DNA from: Cellulophaga sp. BC115SP
GTDB taxonomy: Bacteria > Bacteroidota > Bacteroidia > Cytophagales > Spirosomataceae
Length of the DNA: 64,000 bases
NCBI RefSeq assembly: GCF_009905545.1
Contig: NZ_JAAALB010000034.1
Location: 1 to 64,000, forward strand
Direction: 5' to 3'
This document shows positions 53,222 through 62,773 of this stretch, piece after piece. The first letter of the stretch is position 1. Every line of letters starts with the position of its first letter. The notes beneath the pieces were generated by a model. The model had not been told where the DNA came from, searched no databases, and was given only the letters and a program-made list of their open reading frames with translations. The position numbers were made by a program, and so were the translations under genes.

Positions 53222-53872
53222 ATGGACGTTATTTCTATTAAGCTTCTCACTAACAATCTTGAAAAAACTACTGCTTTTTACCAAGAACTCCTCGATTTTG
53301 AAGTAGTAACGAAAAATCAACATGAAGTGATTTTCAGGGTTGGAACTTCGCTAATACGTTTTACCGAAAACCTATCCTTTAACACAATTTATCATTTTGC
53401 TTTCAACATTCCACAAAACCAAGTAGAATCAGCCTTAAGTTGGTTACAAAGCAAAGTTGAAGTAATTCTAGATACCAACGAGCAATCTATTACAAAGTTT
53501 GAAGATTGGAATGCTCAGGGTGTCTATTTTTATGACAATAATGGCAATATTTTAGAATTTATTGCCCGTAAAGACCTGAATGATCATAGTTCAGAGAGTT
53601 TTTCAAGTAATTTAATTCGATGTGTTAGTGAAATTGGCTTGGTAAGTGATGAGCCGTTAACTCTTGCAGAAGAATTAATTCAAGAATATGGATTAAATTA
53701 TTTTGAAAAAGGGCCAATTCTTTCTGACTTCACAGCCTTGGGTGACCACAATGGTTTATTAATTTTGTCCAGAACAGGAAGAAATTGGTATCCGACCCAA
53801 CATCCTGCACAAAAGAATAGCGTTTCGATTAAATTTACGGTAGAGAATCAAATACATACGTTAGATTTTTAG
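53222..53872 (+). CDS. VOC (glyoxalase/bleomycin-resistance fold) family protein
   Basis: This 216-residue protein has the beta-alpha-beta-beta-beta VOC start ISIKLLTNNLEKTTAFYQELLDFEVV, then HEVIFRVGTSLIRFTE and the second module IYHFAFNIPQNQVESALSWLQ and GVYFYDNNGNILEFIARKDL. Candidate metal ligands are H (IYHFAF) and E (ILEFIA). The last 90 residues (SEIGLVSDEPLTLAEEL, DFTALGDHNGLLIL) form a further half-module, as in two-domain VOC enzymes. The substrate is unknown. Confidence 0.88.
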   Translation: MDVISIKLLTNNLEKTTAFYQELLDFEVVTKNQHEVIFRVGTSLIRFTENLSFNTIYHFAFNIPQNQVESALSWLQSKVEVILDTNEQSITKFEDWNAQGVYFYDNNGNILEFIARKDLNDHSSESFSSNLIRCVSEIGLVSDEPLTLAEELIQEYGLNYFEKGPILSDFTALGDHNGLLILSRTGRNWYPTQHPAQKNSVSIKFTVENQIHTLDF

Positions 53873-54028
53873 TTCAGTATGTGGGTAAAGGTCGATGCAT
53901 TTCTCATGAAAAAATGAAATCGTTTTGTCTAATTTCTAAAATATTATCACGAAATCTCATTTATCAAGACTACATAGCATTGATAGCACCATGATGATCG
54001 ACCTACCGATTTGTTTAATAAATAACCC

Positions 54029-54466
54029 ATGCAAAAAACTAAAATAATCTTACTTCGCGCACTTGCTAGACTCATTGACCTTATCTTTTTAAATTACTGT
54101 TTTGGTAAGTTTTATGACTTTCTCAACCGAGACGCTATCGTCCCTCATGATGGATTATTTACGGGTCTTCAAGAGATGATTTTGTTTATTCCATTTTGTG
54201 TACTGTACGAACTATTCTTCGAATATCTCTCCTTTGGGTTTACCCTAGGAAAATTCATTTGTGGGCTTAGAGTAAGGCTACTCAACGGGAAAATGATTGA
54301 GCCCAAACATGCCTTTTTCAGATGGCTTGGTGTGATATTCGATTTTTATCTAACACTTGGATTAGGCGCCATTATTTCTGCTATTTATTCGAAAAAAGTA
54401 CAACGTATTGGCGACAGATTTGCTGGTACAACCGTTACGATGGGTAACTATAAATTTTGGAAATAA
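54029..54466 (+). CDS. RDD family membrane protein
   Basis: This 145-residue protein has the RDD features: an N-terminal R-A-L-A-R-L-I-D segment leading into helix 1, helix 2 at about 48-66 (MILFIPFCVLYELFFEY), then FGFTLGKFICGLRVR with the conserved T-x-GK..LRV motif, a third helix, and the closing RIGDRFAGTTVT. RDD proteins are small membrane proteins; some have been linked to ion exchange. No operon partner is seen. Confidence 0.88.
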   Translation: MQKTKIILLRALARLIDLIFLNYCFGKFYDFLNRDAIVPHDGLFTGLQEMILFIPFCVLYELFFEYLSFGFTLGKFICGLRVRLLNGKMIEPKHAFFRWLGVIFDFYLTLGLGAIISAIYSKKVQRIGDRFAGTTVTMGNYKFWK

Positions 54467-54498
54467 TCTCAAATTGAGTGAATTGAGATTGAGTGAAT

Positions 54499-54675
54499 GA
54501 GTGATTATTTAAAAATTTGTATTCCATCAGAATAGACGCAATGATTACATCTTAAGCCAAGTCATATCTAGTATAGTAGCATCAAAAAAGGGGTCGAAAA
54601 ATATTTTTCGACCCCTTTTTTGATAAAAACTTGGAGAATAATCCCAATGCTAAAGCTCGGGATAACTCAGGTTTA
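54499..54675 (+). repeat. About 175-bp dispersed repeat with a 44-bp perfect palindrome (bidirectional terminator)
   Basis: This block aligns nearly base for base with 62599-62773, offset 8100. Inside, 54581-54624 is a perfect 44-bp palindrome from ATC to GAT with core GGGGTCG/CGACCCC and outer A6/T6, a good terminator in both directions between convergent genes. In the other copy the core is GCGGTCG/CGACCGC, a compensated change. It ends in a CGGGATAACTCAGG form of the GGGATGACTCAT block. It fills most of the 306-base gap 54467-54772. Confidence 0.75.
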
Positions 54676-54772
54676 CGCTATTCTGAAAACATCAATTAAG
54701 TATAAGGAAAGATTTAATTTTTTGAATATACCCTCCTTCAAATAACTAATATACAATTAACAAATAACGTAC

Positions 54773-57700
54773 TTAAAACTTCATCAACTTAAATATTCCC
54801 ACCTTCTGATCTTTGCTAATGCGCAAAAGATACATTCCATTCGGATAGTTTTTGAGGTCAAGTTGATTACTGCCAGACTGCAATTTTGTTTCAGAAACCA
54901 CATTGCCTGCAACATCGACTAATTCAGCTTTGATACCATTTTCATCGGTATTAATCATAACAAAATCTGTCGCTGGATTAGGACCAATGGTAACGCCTAA
55001 GTTTTGGATGTCTTCGAAGCCAGTGACTAATTCCAGACTAACTGTTGAGTTTGAACCGATGATTCCTGTGCTACAGTAATAGTCAGAAACGTTGAACAAT
55101 CTAAACTTAGTTGGACTCGTAGGATTCAAAATAACAGTATATGGCGAGGATGGTGCGCTAAAGTCTTTTGCGTTTAATTCATCTGTACCTAATTTAAAAC
55201 TTACAGGAAAACTACCCGTCAATTTTACTTTTAAATCAACCTTCTTTTCAGGTGAGAAATAATACACGGTGGTATCAAATGAGGCTGAAGGAGATTTTAT
55301 TACTTCGAGAGGATTAACACTCGTAGTTGAGTTTATGCCACTTTCTTTAGCAATTACTCTAAAACGGTAATTTTGTCCAGCAGGAGTGTTATTCGGAATT
55401 TTAAAGGATATTGTATTTGTTGTATATGAGGCTCCAAGTGTCTCAATCTCCTTAAAATTAACCCCTGAGCTATCTGACATTTCAAGTCCAAGACTAGGAT
55501 TTGCACCAGTAATACCTACTAATTTGAAACCTACATTTGTTTCTGTTCCTGCACAAAGGTAGCTATAACCATTATTCAAGGTTGAACCCATGGTTAAAAT
55601 ATACTTGGCAGATTCAGGCAAAACTGTTATAGTTGCTGAACCTTTACCAGCGGCAACTCCACATTGGTTAGATACTGATTTTAAGGTAACTGTCTCAGAT
55701 TTTTGGGCTACAAAACTTACAAAACCTGTTTGCTTACTCCAATTTGTGATTTTGCCAATCGAACCATTACTTAATTCAAACGCTGGATTGCTACTAAACA
55801 AATAGTATCCTTCTGCAGTACTTGTAGACTTCACAGTCAAAATAACTGCCTGATTGGCTACTGTGGTGACATTACCTGCGATGGTAAGCTCTGGCACCTC
55901 TAGTAAAGTACCATACCACGAACCTCTAAAATCAACTTTTTGCGTTGAAATATTTTGTAAAACCATCGCGTAAGAACCAAGTGGGACATTGGCTGGAATT
56001 GATAAAGAGTATCGACCATAAGGTTTAATCTTTGCGATTTCATAGTATACAGAAGCGCCACTTTCAGACGTAAAAAGTGACACTTTATAAAGTTGTGTCG
56101 TATCCACATCCCCATAAGAAGCTAAATTAATCTGAAGCTTATCATTACGACAGATATTGTTTAAGCCAATCGAACTTTGGTTTATAACTGACCAGTTAAT
56201 TTGTGGCTTCACTCGTACATTAAGAGAAAAATTCAAATCTTGTACTCCACACTGATTTGAAACTGAAGGCAGAGTATAAACTGTAGAGTAACTAGGTGAA
56301 AGTTTGATGTAACTATAATTAGAGTAATCAATAGGATATGCCTCGCCAGTCTTCCCTCTTATAACACCTTCAAAAGTTGAATTTCCATTATCGACAATAC
56401 TAAGTTGAATCGACTCACCATAACTCAGCTCAATATCTTTTTGATTATTAGCCAAAACAACAGATACATTAGGAGCCTTTTGAATTCGAATTTCTTTTGC
56501 GTAACTATACAAGAGTGAATCTGACTCATCAACTAATCGGAACTTGTAATTAACCTCCGCTAGGTCTTGGGGTAAAGTTACTTCAAAAGGACTCTGTTTG
56601 ATTCCTGTCAGAATAGCTTGCTTAGAATATAAGGTTTCATCCGCTTTAAAGAGCATTAATCTATAACTTGCCACACGGTTTGATGGTCTGGTCATTATCT
56701 CGGTATACCTAAGCTCTATTTTTTTACCAGCACATGCAGTAACATTGTAGTTGATGCCTCTAAACTCAACTACTCTGTCAGCCAATCTCACATTTATTTT
56801 GATATCAACATCTTTTGTAGCACAGCCATTCGTTAGTTTTTTGATTGCAAAAGTACCAGAATTCACTACATCAAAGGAATAACCTAAGTAACCTCCATAT
56901 CCCGATACTCTCTGTCCATTATCAAACACAGCGGTAGTGTATAGCTTGTTATCCAATCTTAACGTCCCACTGTAATAATTGCTATTAGACACAATGGCAT
57001 TAATCTCTTTTGGTCCAGAATAAGTCGGAATATCCCCAACCTCCACAAGATACCTCTCGCCCGTAGTATAGGGAGCCGAAGCTCTTACCTGTAAATTGAT
57101 AGTGGAATACTTTGAGGGTACTATCCACGACAACTTATCATTAATAAACTCACCAACACCAGCTTCAACTATAAAACCTGAATCATCTAAATAATCCAAA
57201 TAAAATCTTGCACCAGCGTCGAAAGGACCATTCCGCTGTAAGGTTAACTCCTGTGTAGACCCAGCACAAATGGTCGAACCTTGACCAAATGGCGCTAGGA
57301 GTTTTAGGCTTTTTACAGGGTTTAAAACTTGAATATCCAAACTCAGTTTTATATCATTATTCACTCCACATTCATTCGATACCTTATTGACTTTATATGT
57401 CATATTATCTGAGGCATAGACTTTGAAATTAAAATAGGCTACACCACCTTCGGGCATAAAGAGTGTAGATTTTTTACCAAAATTATCTTCATATTCAATA
57501 CTCCCCCCTCCTGAAAAACCAAGACTGCCATAAGCCCAGCTTGGTTTTTCAATGATATAAGGGTTACTAGTATTACTGTAGGCAAATTTGGGGATTGATT
57601 TGAAAAGACATCGAGTAGCTCCGTACTCGAATGTTGAACCTATTAACGGATTGGGGAAAAGACCAAAAGTAAAGGTTTTGCCTTCATTCGGGTTTGAACT

Positions 57701-59107
57701 CGGAAAAGTAAACTCCGCTAAACCAGCCTCTGTCACCTTCCCTGTAAGTGCTGTTTTATTTCCATCGCTAAACAAAAGAGCCATATTTATGGGTGTATTG
57801 ACCTCCATTACTGGCTGACTAGAGAATCTCACTTTAAACACCCCTGAAGGACAAACCGATTTAGTTAATATTTCTTCAACTTTAATAGCATCCGTTACCG
57901 TCACTTTACTTACGTTAATACCTTCCCCAGTATTACATTCACTTGTGAACTTGTTAATTTTATAATCTAAAGTTTTGGTAGGGTAAATAGGAATTGAAGT
58001 AATGGATCCTGTGTAACCGATATTGTATTTAAACCCGTCCGTCAACTCAAAATTGATAGGTGAAAGACCACTAGAATTGAGATTGAGATAAGCCAAACTA
58101 CCATATCTAACAGTCTTTGCGTCGGACTGAATATCAATTTTTGCGCCTTCATTTACATTCACTGATGTTGTATGAGCAGGTGAAATAGTGAAAGGACTTG
58201 TAGCCACCACACTTAAATTAAAACTGGTACGTGGTACTAGTCCAGGAATTTTTGCAGAAACAATCCCATCTGATTCTTTTGCCTCCACATCATAATACTG
58301 AGCAGGGTTATTGCTAGTTATAAATCGAATCATGAATTTATTATCTGCATTCCATGTTCCTCTTTTTTCAATACTGAGCTTGATATTACCATCTGTACAA
58401 TATGTTGTACTGGATAAATTGGAGATATACAATGAATTATCCGAAACTGAAAGCTTTACCTTTCCTTGGGACGTCCCTATCCCACAAATATTTGAAACCT
58501 CTTTAAGATAAAAATCGCCTGATTTATTGGGGTAAGTATTTACCCTTTCATCTGCGAACGATAGCCAATAATTTCTCACTGAATACACCGTACCTTCAGA
58601 GGTCGTAATTGAAAATGGACTTGTAGCACTGCCAGATATTCTGAGTTGTAAAACTTTGTCTCGCGCAATAGTTGTACTTGTTGTATCTATTCTGATACTC
58701 GGGCGAATTCCGAGTGAGAAAGTCGAATATGAAACCAATGGTGCAGAGACCACTTCAGGTGAAGTAGATGCAATCCGCAATGTCATGGAATTGTAACTAT
58801 CAGAAAGATAGTAGTTTAACTCAGGAATTCGTAAGAAATCAGGAAACACTCCTACCAAATAACCAGAAGAATCTTTAGTATCAATATTTAGGATTACTCT
58901 ACTACTGCTGTAATAGTCAACAAACTGTAGGTTAATCTTATTATCAGAGTTAAAATTACCTGTTTTTTGGTAAGCGATGATAAATTTCGCCCCTGCACAA
59001 AGAGTACTCTGAGCAGGTTGGAGCATTTTTGTCATAACTAGGCTTTGTGAAAAAACCTGTAGAAAACAGCCAAATATGAATAGCTGTATTAGTAGAAATT
59101 TGCGCAT
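54773..59107 (-). CDS. Large T9SS-secreted protein with seven two-cysteine repeat units and type A sorting domain
   Basis: A signal peptide (about 1-20, QVFSQ) begins this 1444-residue protein. The last 75 residues are a type A T9SS C-terminal domain (GVTIGPNPATDFVMI, then KNYPNGMYLLRISKDQK and FKLMKF), so it is exported by the Por system and probably cell-attached. Between them are seven units of about 180-200 residues. Each has a first Cys in a C-[APT]-x-G-like context (C37, C237, C419, C614, C792, C986, C1185) and a second Cys about 150-170 residues later (C208, C391, C580, C762, C953, C1149, C1345; mostly N-x-C-G). Both cysteines probably form one disulfide per unit. No enzymatic motif is seen; an adhesin or matrix role is inferred. 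Confidence 0.88.
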   Translation of the reverse strand: MRKFLLIQLFIFGCFLQVFSQSLVMTKMLQPAQSTLCAGAKFIIAYQKTGNFNSDNKINLQFVDYYSSSRVILNIDTKDSSGYLVGVFPDFLRIPELNYYLSDSYNSMTLRIASTSPEVVSAPLVSYSTFSLGIRPSIRIDTTSTTIARDKVLQLRISGSATSPFSITTSEGTVYSVRNYWLSFADERVNTYPNKSGDFYLKEVSNICGIGTSQGKVKLSVSDNSLYISNLSSTTYCTDGNIKLSIEKRGTWNADNKFMIRFITSNNPAQYYDVEAKESDGIVSAKIPGLVPRTSFNLSVVATSPFTISPAHTTSVNVNEGAKIDIQSDAKTVRYGSLAYLNLNSSGLSPINFELTDGFKYNIGYTGSITSIPIYPTKTLDYKINKFTSECNTGEGINVSKVTVTDAIKVEEILTKSVCPSGVFKVRFSSQPVMEVNTPINMALLFSDGNKTALTGKVTEAGLAEFTFPSSNPNEGKTFTFGLFPNPLIGSTFEYGATRCLFKSIPKFAYSNTSNPYIIEKPSWAYGSLGFSGGGSIEYEDNFGKKSTLFMPEGGVAYFNFKVYASDNMTYKVNKVSNECGVNNDIKLSLDIQVLNPVKSLKLLAPFGQGSTICAGSTQELTLQRNGPFDAGARFYLDYLDDSGFIVEAGVGEFINDKLSWIVPSKYSTINLQVRASAPYTTGERYLVEVGDIPTYSGPKEINAIVSNSNYYSGTLRLDNKLYTTAVFDNGQRVSGYGGYLGYSFDVVNSGTFAIKKLTNGCATKDVDIKINVRLADRVVEFRGINYNVTACAGKKIELRYTEIMTRPSNRVASYRLMLFKADETLYSKQAILTGIKQSPFEVTLPQDLAEVNYKFRLVDESDSLLYSYAKEIRIQKAPNVSVVLANNQKDIELSYGESIQLSIVDNGNSTFEGVIRGKTGEAYPIDYSNYSYIKLSPSYSTVYTLPSVSNQCGVQDLNFSLNVRVKPQINWSVINQSSIGLNNICRNDKLQINLASYGDVDTTQLYKVSLFTSESGASVYYEIAKIKPYGRYSLSIPANVPLGSYAMVLQNISTQKVDFRGSWYGTLLEVPELTIAGNVTTVANQAVILTVKSTSTAEGYYLFSSNPAFELSNGSIGKITNWSKQTGFVSFVAQKSETVTLKSVSNQCGVAAGKGSATITVLPESAKYILTMGSTLNNGYSYLCAGTETNVGFKLVGITGANPSLGLEMSDSSGVNFKEIETLGASYTTNTISFKIPNNTPAGQNYRFRVIAKESGINSTTSVNPLEVIKSPSASFDTTVYYFSPEKKVDLKVKLTGSFPVSFKLGTDELNAKDFSAPSSPYTVILNPTSPTKFRLFNVSDYYCSTGIIGSNSTVSLELVTGFEDIQNLGVTIGPNPATDFVMINTDENGIKAELVDVAGNVVSETKLQSGSNQLDLKNYPNGMYLLRISKDQKVGIFKLMKF

Positions 59108-59518
59108 ATATGTGGATTACATTGTTTTTGGACTACACTGAGGTAAAACGATTTTCTAATTCCTTATATCTTTCACCTAATGCAGTGTAAATACTTGCAG
59201 ATAAATGGTGTAGCGAAATAGAGTAATAGAAACCATTATGGCGATACCTAAACCAGAGAAAAATCCATTAAATTTTATAAATTAGACTAATGATAAAACA
59301 TACCATAAAAATACATAAAATATCTAATTTCTTCACTAACCATAATTATTTCTACGACATCACCCAAACTCATTTTCTTTGCAGCTTTTCTCCTTCCCTA
59401 CTTTCATTAGAAATACCCTTTCTTATCCTTTTAGATTAGAGGTGGTAAATAGTGTGCAAAATTTTGTATGTACGCTATTTCTACCCGAAGAAAACCTGAT
59501 TTATTAAACAATAAACTT
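59108..59518. other. Divergent intergenic region, no gene seen
   Basis: These 411 bases separate the divergent T9SS cargo and GH106 genes and must hold both promoters. No clear TAnnTTTG pair, inverted repeat or RNA structure was recognised. In-frame codons at 59468-59518 could extend the GH106 protein N-terminally, but the signal peptide argues against it. Confidence 0.6.
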
Positions 59519-62347
59519 ATGCTTAAAAAAACACTTATCTTACCTCTTCTGGGGTTTGGTATCATGAGCCATGCCCAAACTCAATGGCCTGCTATTACTA
59601 CTGAAACGAAACCTTGGACACGCTGGTGGTGGAATGGTAGCCAAGTGACGCCCAAAGGATTAACAGCAGCCTTAGAAAAATACAAACAAGTGGGGCTTGG
59701 AGGGACTGAGGTTACAGTTATTTATGGTGTCCAAAATCAAGAAAAAGAATTCATCAATTACCTTTCTCCTGATTGGGTGAAGGTGTTTGAACATACCCTT
59801 TCTGAAAGTAAGCGATTGGGCATGGGTATCGACTTGGCTAATGCCTCAGGCTGGCCTTTTGGTGGACCGTGGGTAAGTCTTGATGATGCTTGTAAATATG
59901 TTGCCGAAAAATCTTGGACTTTGAAAGAGGGACAGACTTTGTCTGAATCGGTAACTTATATCCAAAAGCCTTTGCTTCAGGCAGGAAATAAGTCTTTAAA
60001 TCTCAAAGACCTAAAAGAACCTTATTATCTCAACCCCAACTTACAGAAAGATTTTGTTGAGCAAATCCGTTTTGAGCACCCAATTCTGTTACAGGTTTTG
60101 ATGGCTTACTCTGATAAAAATGAAATTTTGAATCTGACCGATAAGGTTGACAAAAATGGAAAATTAAACTGGACTGCTCCCCAAGGAGAATGGAAATTAT
60201 TGGCTTTATTTATGGGATTGCATGGCAAACAAGTCGAGCGTGCTGGACCTGGTGGCGAAGGCGAAGTGATTGACCATTTTTCGACCAAAGCTATCCAAAA
60301 CTATCTTACTTATTTTGACAAAGCGTTCAAAAATGCCAATATCAGCTACCTCCGAGGCTATTTCAACGATTCTTATGAGGTAGACGATGCCAAAGGCGAA
60401 AGCGATTGGACACCTGATATGTTCAATGAGTTTCAAAAACGCAGAGGCTATGATTTAAGGAATTTTCTCCCTGCGCTTTTCGGAAAAGACACCCCAGAAA
60501 AAAATGCTCGTATTCTCTGTGATTATCGTGAGACGATTTCTGACTTAATCTTAGAAAAGTACATGGGTGTATGGAGTTCTTGGTCGCATAAAAACCATAA
60601 GATTATCCGTAATCAAAGTCATGGTGCCCCTGCCAATATTTTGGATTTGTACGTAGCTGCTGACATTCCTGAAGCAGAGGGCATGGAAGTGCCAAGACTC
60701 AAATTTGCGAGTTCCGCCGCTAACTTGACTGGTAAAAAACTCGTTGCTTCCGAAACTGCCACTTGGCTCAACGAGCACTTTGTCTCAAATCTTTCCGACG
60801 TAAAAAAGGCGATTGATTTGATGTTTTTAGGGGGTATTAACCATATTTTTTATCATGGAACTGCCTATTCTCCTGAAAATGAACCTTGGCCTGGCAGATT
60901 ATTTTATGCCGCAACGGAGTTTACACCTGCCAATCCTTGGTGGAAAGACTTCGCTAGTATCAACCAATATGTGACTCGTGTGCAGTCATTTTTACAAAAA
61001 TCTACTGCCGACAATGATGTGCTTGTCTATTTCCCTATTTCGGATAGTTGGTCAAAACCTAGCAAATCGCTGTTGCGTCACTACGATGGTTTAGGCAAAG
61101 AATTGGGTTTGCCAGAACTCTCTCATTTGGCTGAAAATTTGTTAGAAAAAGGCTATACTTACGATTTTATCTCTGATAGTCAACTACAAAAGCTCAGCAC
61201 TTCTGGCGGAAAAATTCAGGCGATAAATGCCAACTATAAGGTGATTTTAGTACCAAAATGTACTTATATACCTTTGGCAACCATGCAAAAACTGAATACC
61301 TTGGCAAAAGCAGGTGCCAAGATTTTGTTTATCGACGCACTACCTGAATCGGTAGCAGGTTGGGGAAATTTGGAGGAAAAACAAAAGACTTTTTCTCAAA
61401 TCAAAAACAGTATTCCCTTACAATCTACCAACGGTTCAATTCAGAATGCTAAAGTGGGCTTGGGACAAATAAGTGTAGGAGAATCATTTGAAAAACTCTT
61501 GGCTTTTCATGGCGTCAAAGAGGAAACCTTATCTCAACAAGGGTTGTCTTTTATTCGTAAAAAAATGGGGAACGAAACCATCTATTTCGTTTGGAATAAG
61601 AATAAAACGACGTTTTCTGATTGGGTAAATCTACAACGAAAAGGCTTTAGCACGGCTATTTTCAACCCGATGACTGGCGAGTCAGGCATTGGAAAAGTAC
61701 AAAAAGCTGACTCGGGGACTTCTGTATTTGTTTCGCTCAAGCCCAATGAGTCAATTATCGTAAAAGTTTCGCCAAATCTTCTCAAAGGAAAAGAATATCC
61801 GTTTTTCGCACCAGCAGAAAAAGCTCAGGAACTTAAGGACAACTGGCAAGTTAGTTTCGTAGAAGGCGGTCCCGAACTTCCTGCAACCAGAACGATTTCG
61901 ACCTTAAGCTCATGGACTACATGGTCGGAGGAAGCATTGAATCGTTTTTCGGGAACAGCCAGCTACAAAACTACTTTTGCCAAGCCATCTGGCAATGCGC
62001 AACACTGGATGTTGGATTTAGGAGAAGTACACGAAACTGCAAGAGTCATCATAAACGGTAAACCTGTGGCAACTTTGATAGGACCACAATACACCGTTGA
62101 GATTCCCTCGAACCTATTACAAGACCAAAACACGTTGGAGATACAAGTTTCGAATTTAATGGCGAACCGTATGGCTTGGATGGATAAAAATGGAATGCCT
62201 TGGAAAAAGTATTATAACATCAACATGGCCGCCAGACTAGCCGAAAATCGTAATAAGGAAGGTCTTTTTGACGCTTCAAAATGGTCGCCAAAACCATCTG
62301 GTTTAGTGGGTCCAGTAAGATTGATTGAGGCAAAACGGGTTGAGTAA
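59519..62347 (+). CDS. GH106-like alpha-L-rhamnosidase / glycosyl hydrolase, exported
   Basis: The start at 59519 gives MLKKTLILPLLGFGIMSHAQ, a full signal peptide; a Met 17 codons upstream would put a charged tail in front. The family start follows: KPWTRWWWNGSQVTPKGLTAALEKYKQVGLGGTEV, then LGMGIDLANASGWPFGGPW, YLRGYFNDSYEV, and RNQSHGAPANILDLYVAADIPEAEGME around the catalytic barrel. The C-terminal 170 residues form a beta-sandwich sugar-binding-type module (FSGTASYKTTFAKP, HWMLDLGEVHETARVIINGK). At about 943 residues it has the size of GH106 enzymes acting on pectic rhamnose. No Sus pair is adjacent, so the target glycan is unknown. Confidence 0.85.
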   Translation: MLKKTLILPLLGFGIMSHAQTQWPAITTETKPWTRWWWNGSQVTPKGLTAALEKYKQVGLGGTEVTVIYGVQNQEKEFINYLSPDWVKVFEHTLSESKRLGMGIDLANASGWPFGGPWVSLDDACKYVAEKSWTLKEGQTLSESVTYIQKPLLQAGNKSLNLKDLKEPYYLNPNLQKDFVEQIRFEHPILLQVLMAYSDKNEILNLTDKVDKNGKLNWTAPQGEWKLLALFMGLHGKQVERAGPGGEGEVIDHFSTKAIQNYLTYFDKAFKNANISYLRGYFNDSYEVDDAKGESDWTPDMFNEFQKRRGYDLRNFLPALFGKDTPEKNARILCDYRETISDLILEKYMGVWSSWSHKNHKIIRNQSHGAPANILDLYVAADIPEAEGMEVPRLKFASSAANLTGKKLVASETATWLNEHFVSNLSDVKKAIDLMFLGGINHIFYHGTAYSPENEPWPGRLFYAATEFTPANPWWKDFASINQYVTRVQSFLQKSTADNDVLVYFPISDSWSKPSKSLLRHYDGLGKELGLPELSHLAENLLEKGYTYDFISDSQLQKLSTSGGKIQAINANYKVILVPKCTYIPLATMQKLNTLAKAGAKILFIDALPESVAGWGNLEEKQKTFSQIKNSIPLQSTNGSIQNAKVGLGQISVGESFEKLLAFHGVKEETLSQQGLSFIRKKMGNETIYFVWNKNKTTFSDWVNLQRKGFSTAIFNPMTGESGIGKVQKADSGTSVFVSLKPNESIIVKVSPNLLKGKEYPFFAPAEKAQELKDNWQVSFVEGGPELPATRTISTLSSWTTWSEEALNRFSGTASYKTTFAKPSGNAQHWMLDLGEVHETARVIINGKPVATLIGPQYTVEIPSNLLQDQNTLEIQVSNLMANRMAWMDKNGMPWKKYYNINMAARLAENRNKEGLFDASKWSPKPSGLVGPVRLIEAKRVE

Positions 62348-62379
62348 GCTTTAATGGTGAATTGTGAATATAAATTTTT

Positions 62380-62550
62380 CTATCCTTGGCGAGTGTTCCA
62401 CTGACCATGGATGTGAAATTGGTGCTGGGTTTTGTCCCAAACAGGGTCGCCCATACGATTGAGTAACTTCCCTCAGTCTCTTTTTCATAATTACTATGTT
62501 AAGGGCAGGCGTATTGTCAGACGAGAGTAAGTACGCTGACTTATTCATGA
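62380..62550. other. Unassigned segment in the gap after GH106, possible remnant
   Basis: Bases 62380-62550 are less AT-rich than the flanks and carry open frames in more than one phase on the minus strand. One frame gives MGDPVWDKTQHQFHIHGQWN and another a Trp/Thr/Ser-rich string. The composition looks like a decayed gene or structured RNA rather than ordinary spacer. No family is recognised. It lies in the 426-base gap 62348-62773, whose other half is a dispersed repeat. Confidence 0.25.
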
Positions 62551-62553
62551 GTT

Positions 62554-62773
62554 AAACATGAGTCATCCCGAATTTAGCGATTTAGTGAATGAGTGGTTGA
62601 GTGATTATGTAAAAATTTGTTTTCCATCAGTAGAGACGCAATGATTGCGTCTTAGACCAACTCATATCTAGCATAGTAGCATCAATAAGCGGTCGAAAAC
62701 ATATTTTTCGACCGCTTTTTTGATAAAAATTTGGAGAATAATCCCAATCCTAAAAATTAGGGATGACTCATAT
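62554..62773. repeat. Dispersed repeat with palindromic terminator, bounded by inverted GGGATGACTCAT blocks
   Basis: The left edge AAACATGAGTCATCCC (62554-62569) and the right edge GGGATGACTCAT (from 62760) are inverted copies of one block. Positions 62599-62773 align with 54499-54675. The hairpin at 62681-62724 has core GCGGTCG/CGACCGC in place of GGGGTCG/CGACCCC. It lies between convergent genes and ends at the stop codon of the DUF4132 gene. Confidence 0.72.
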
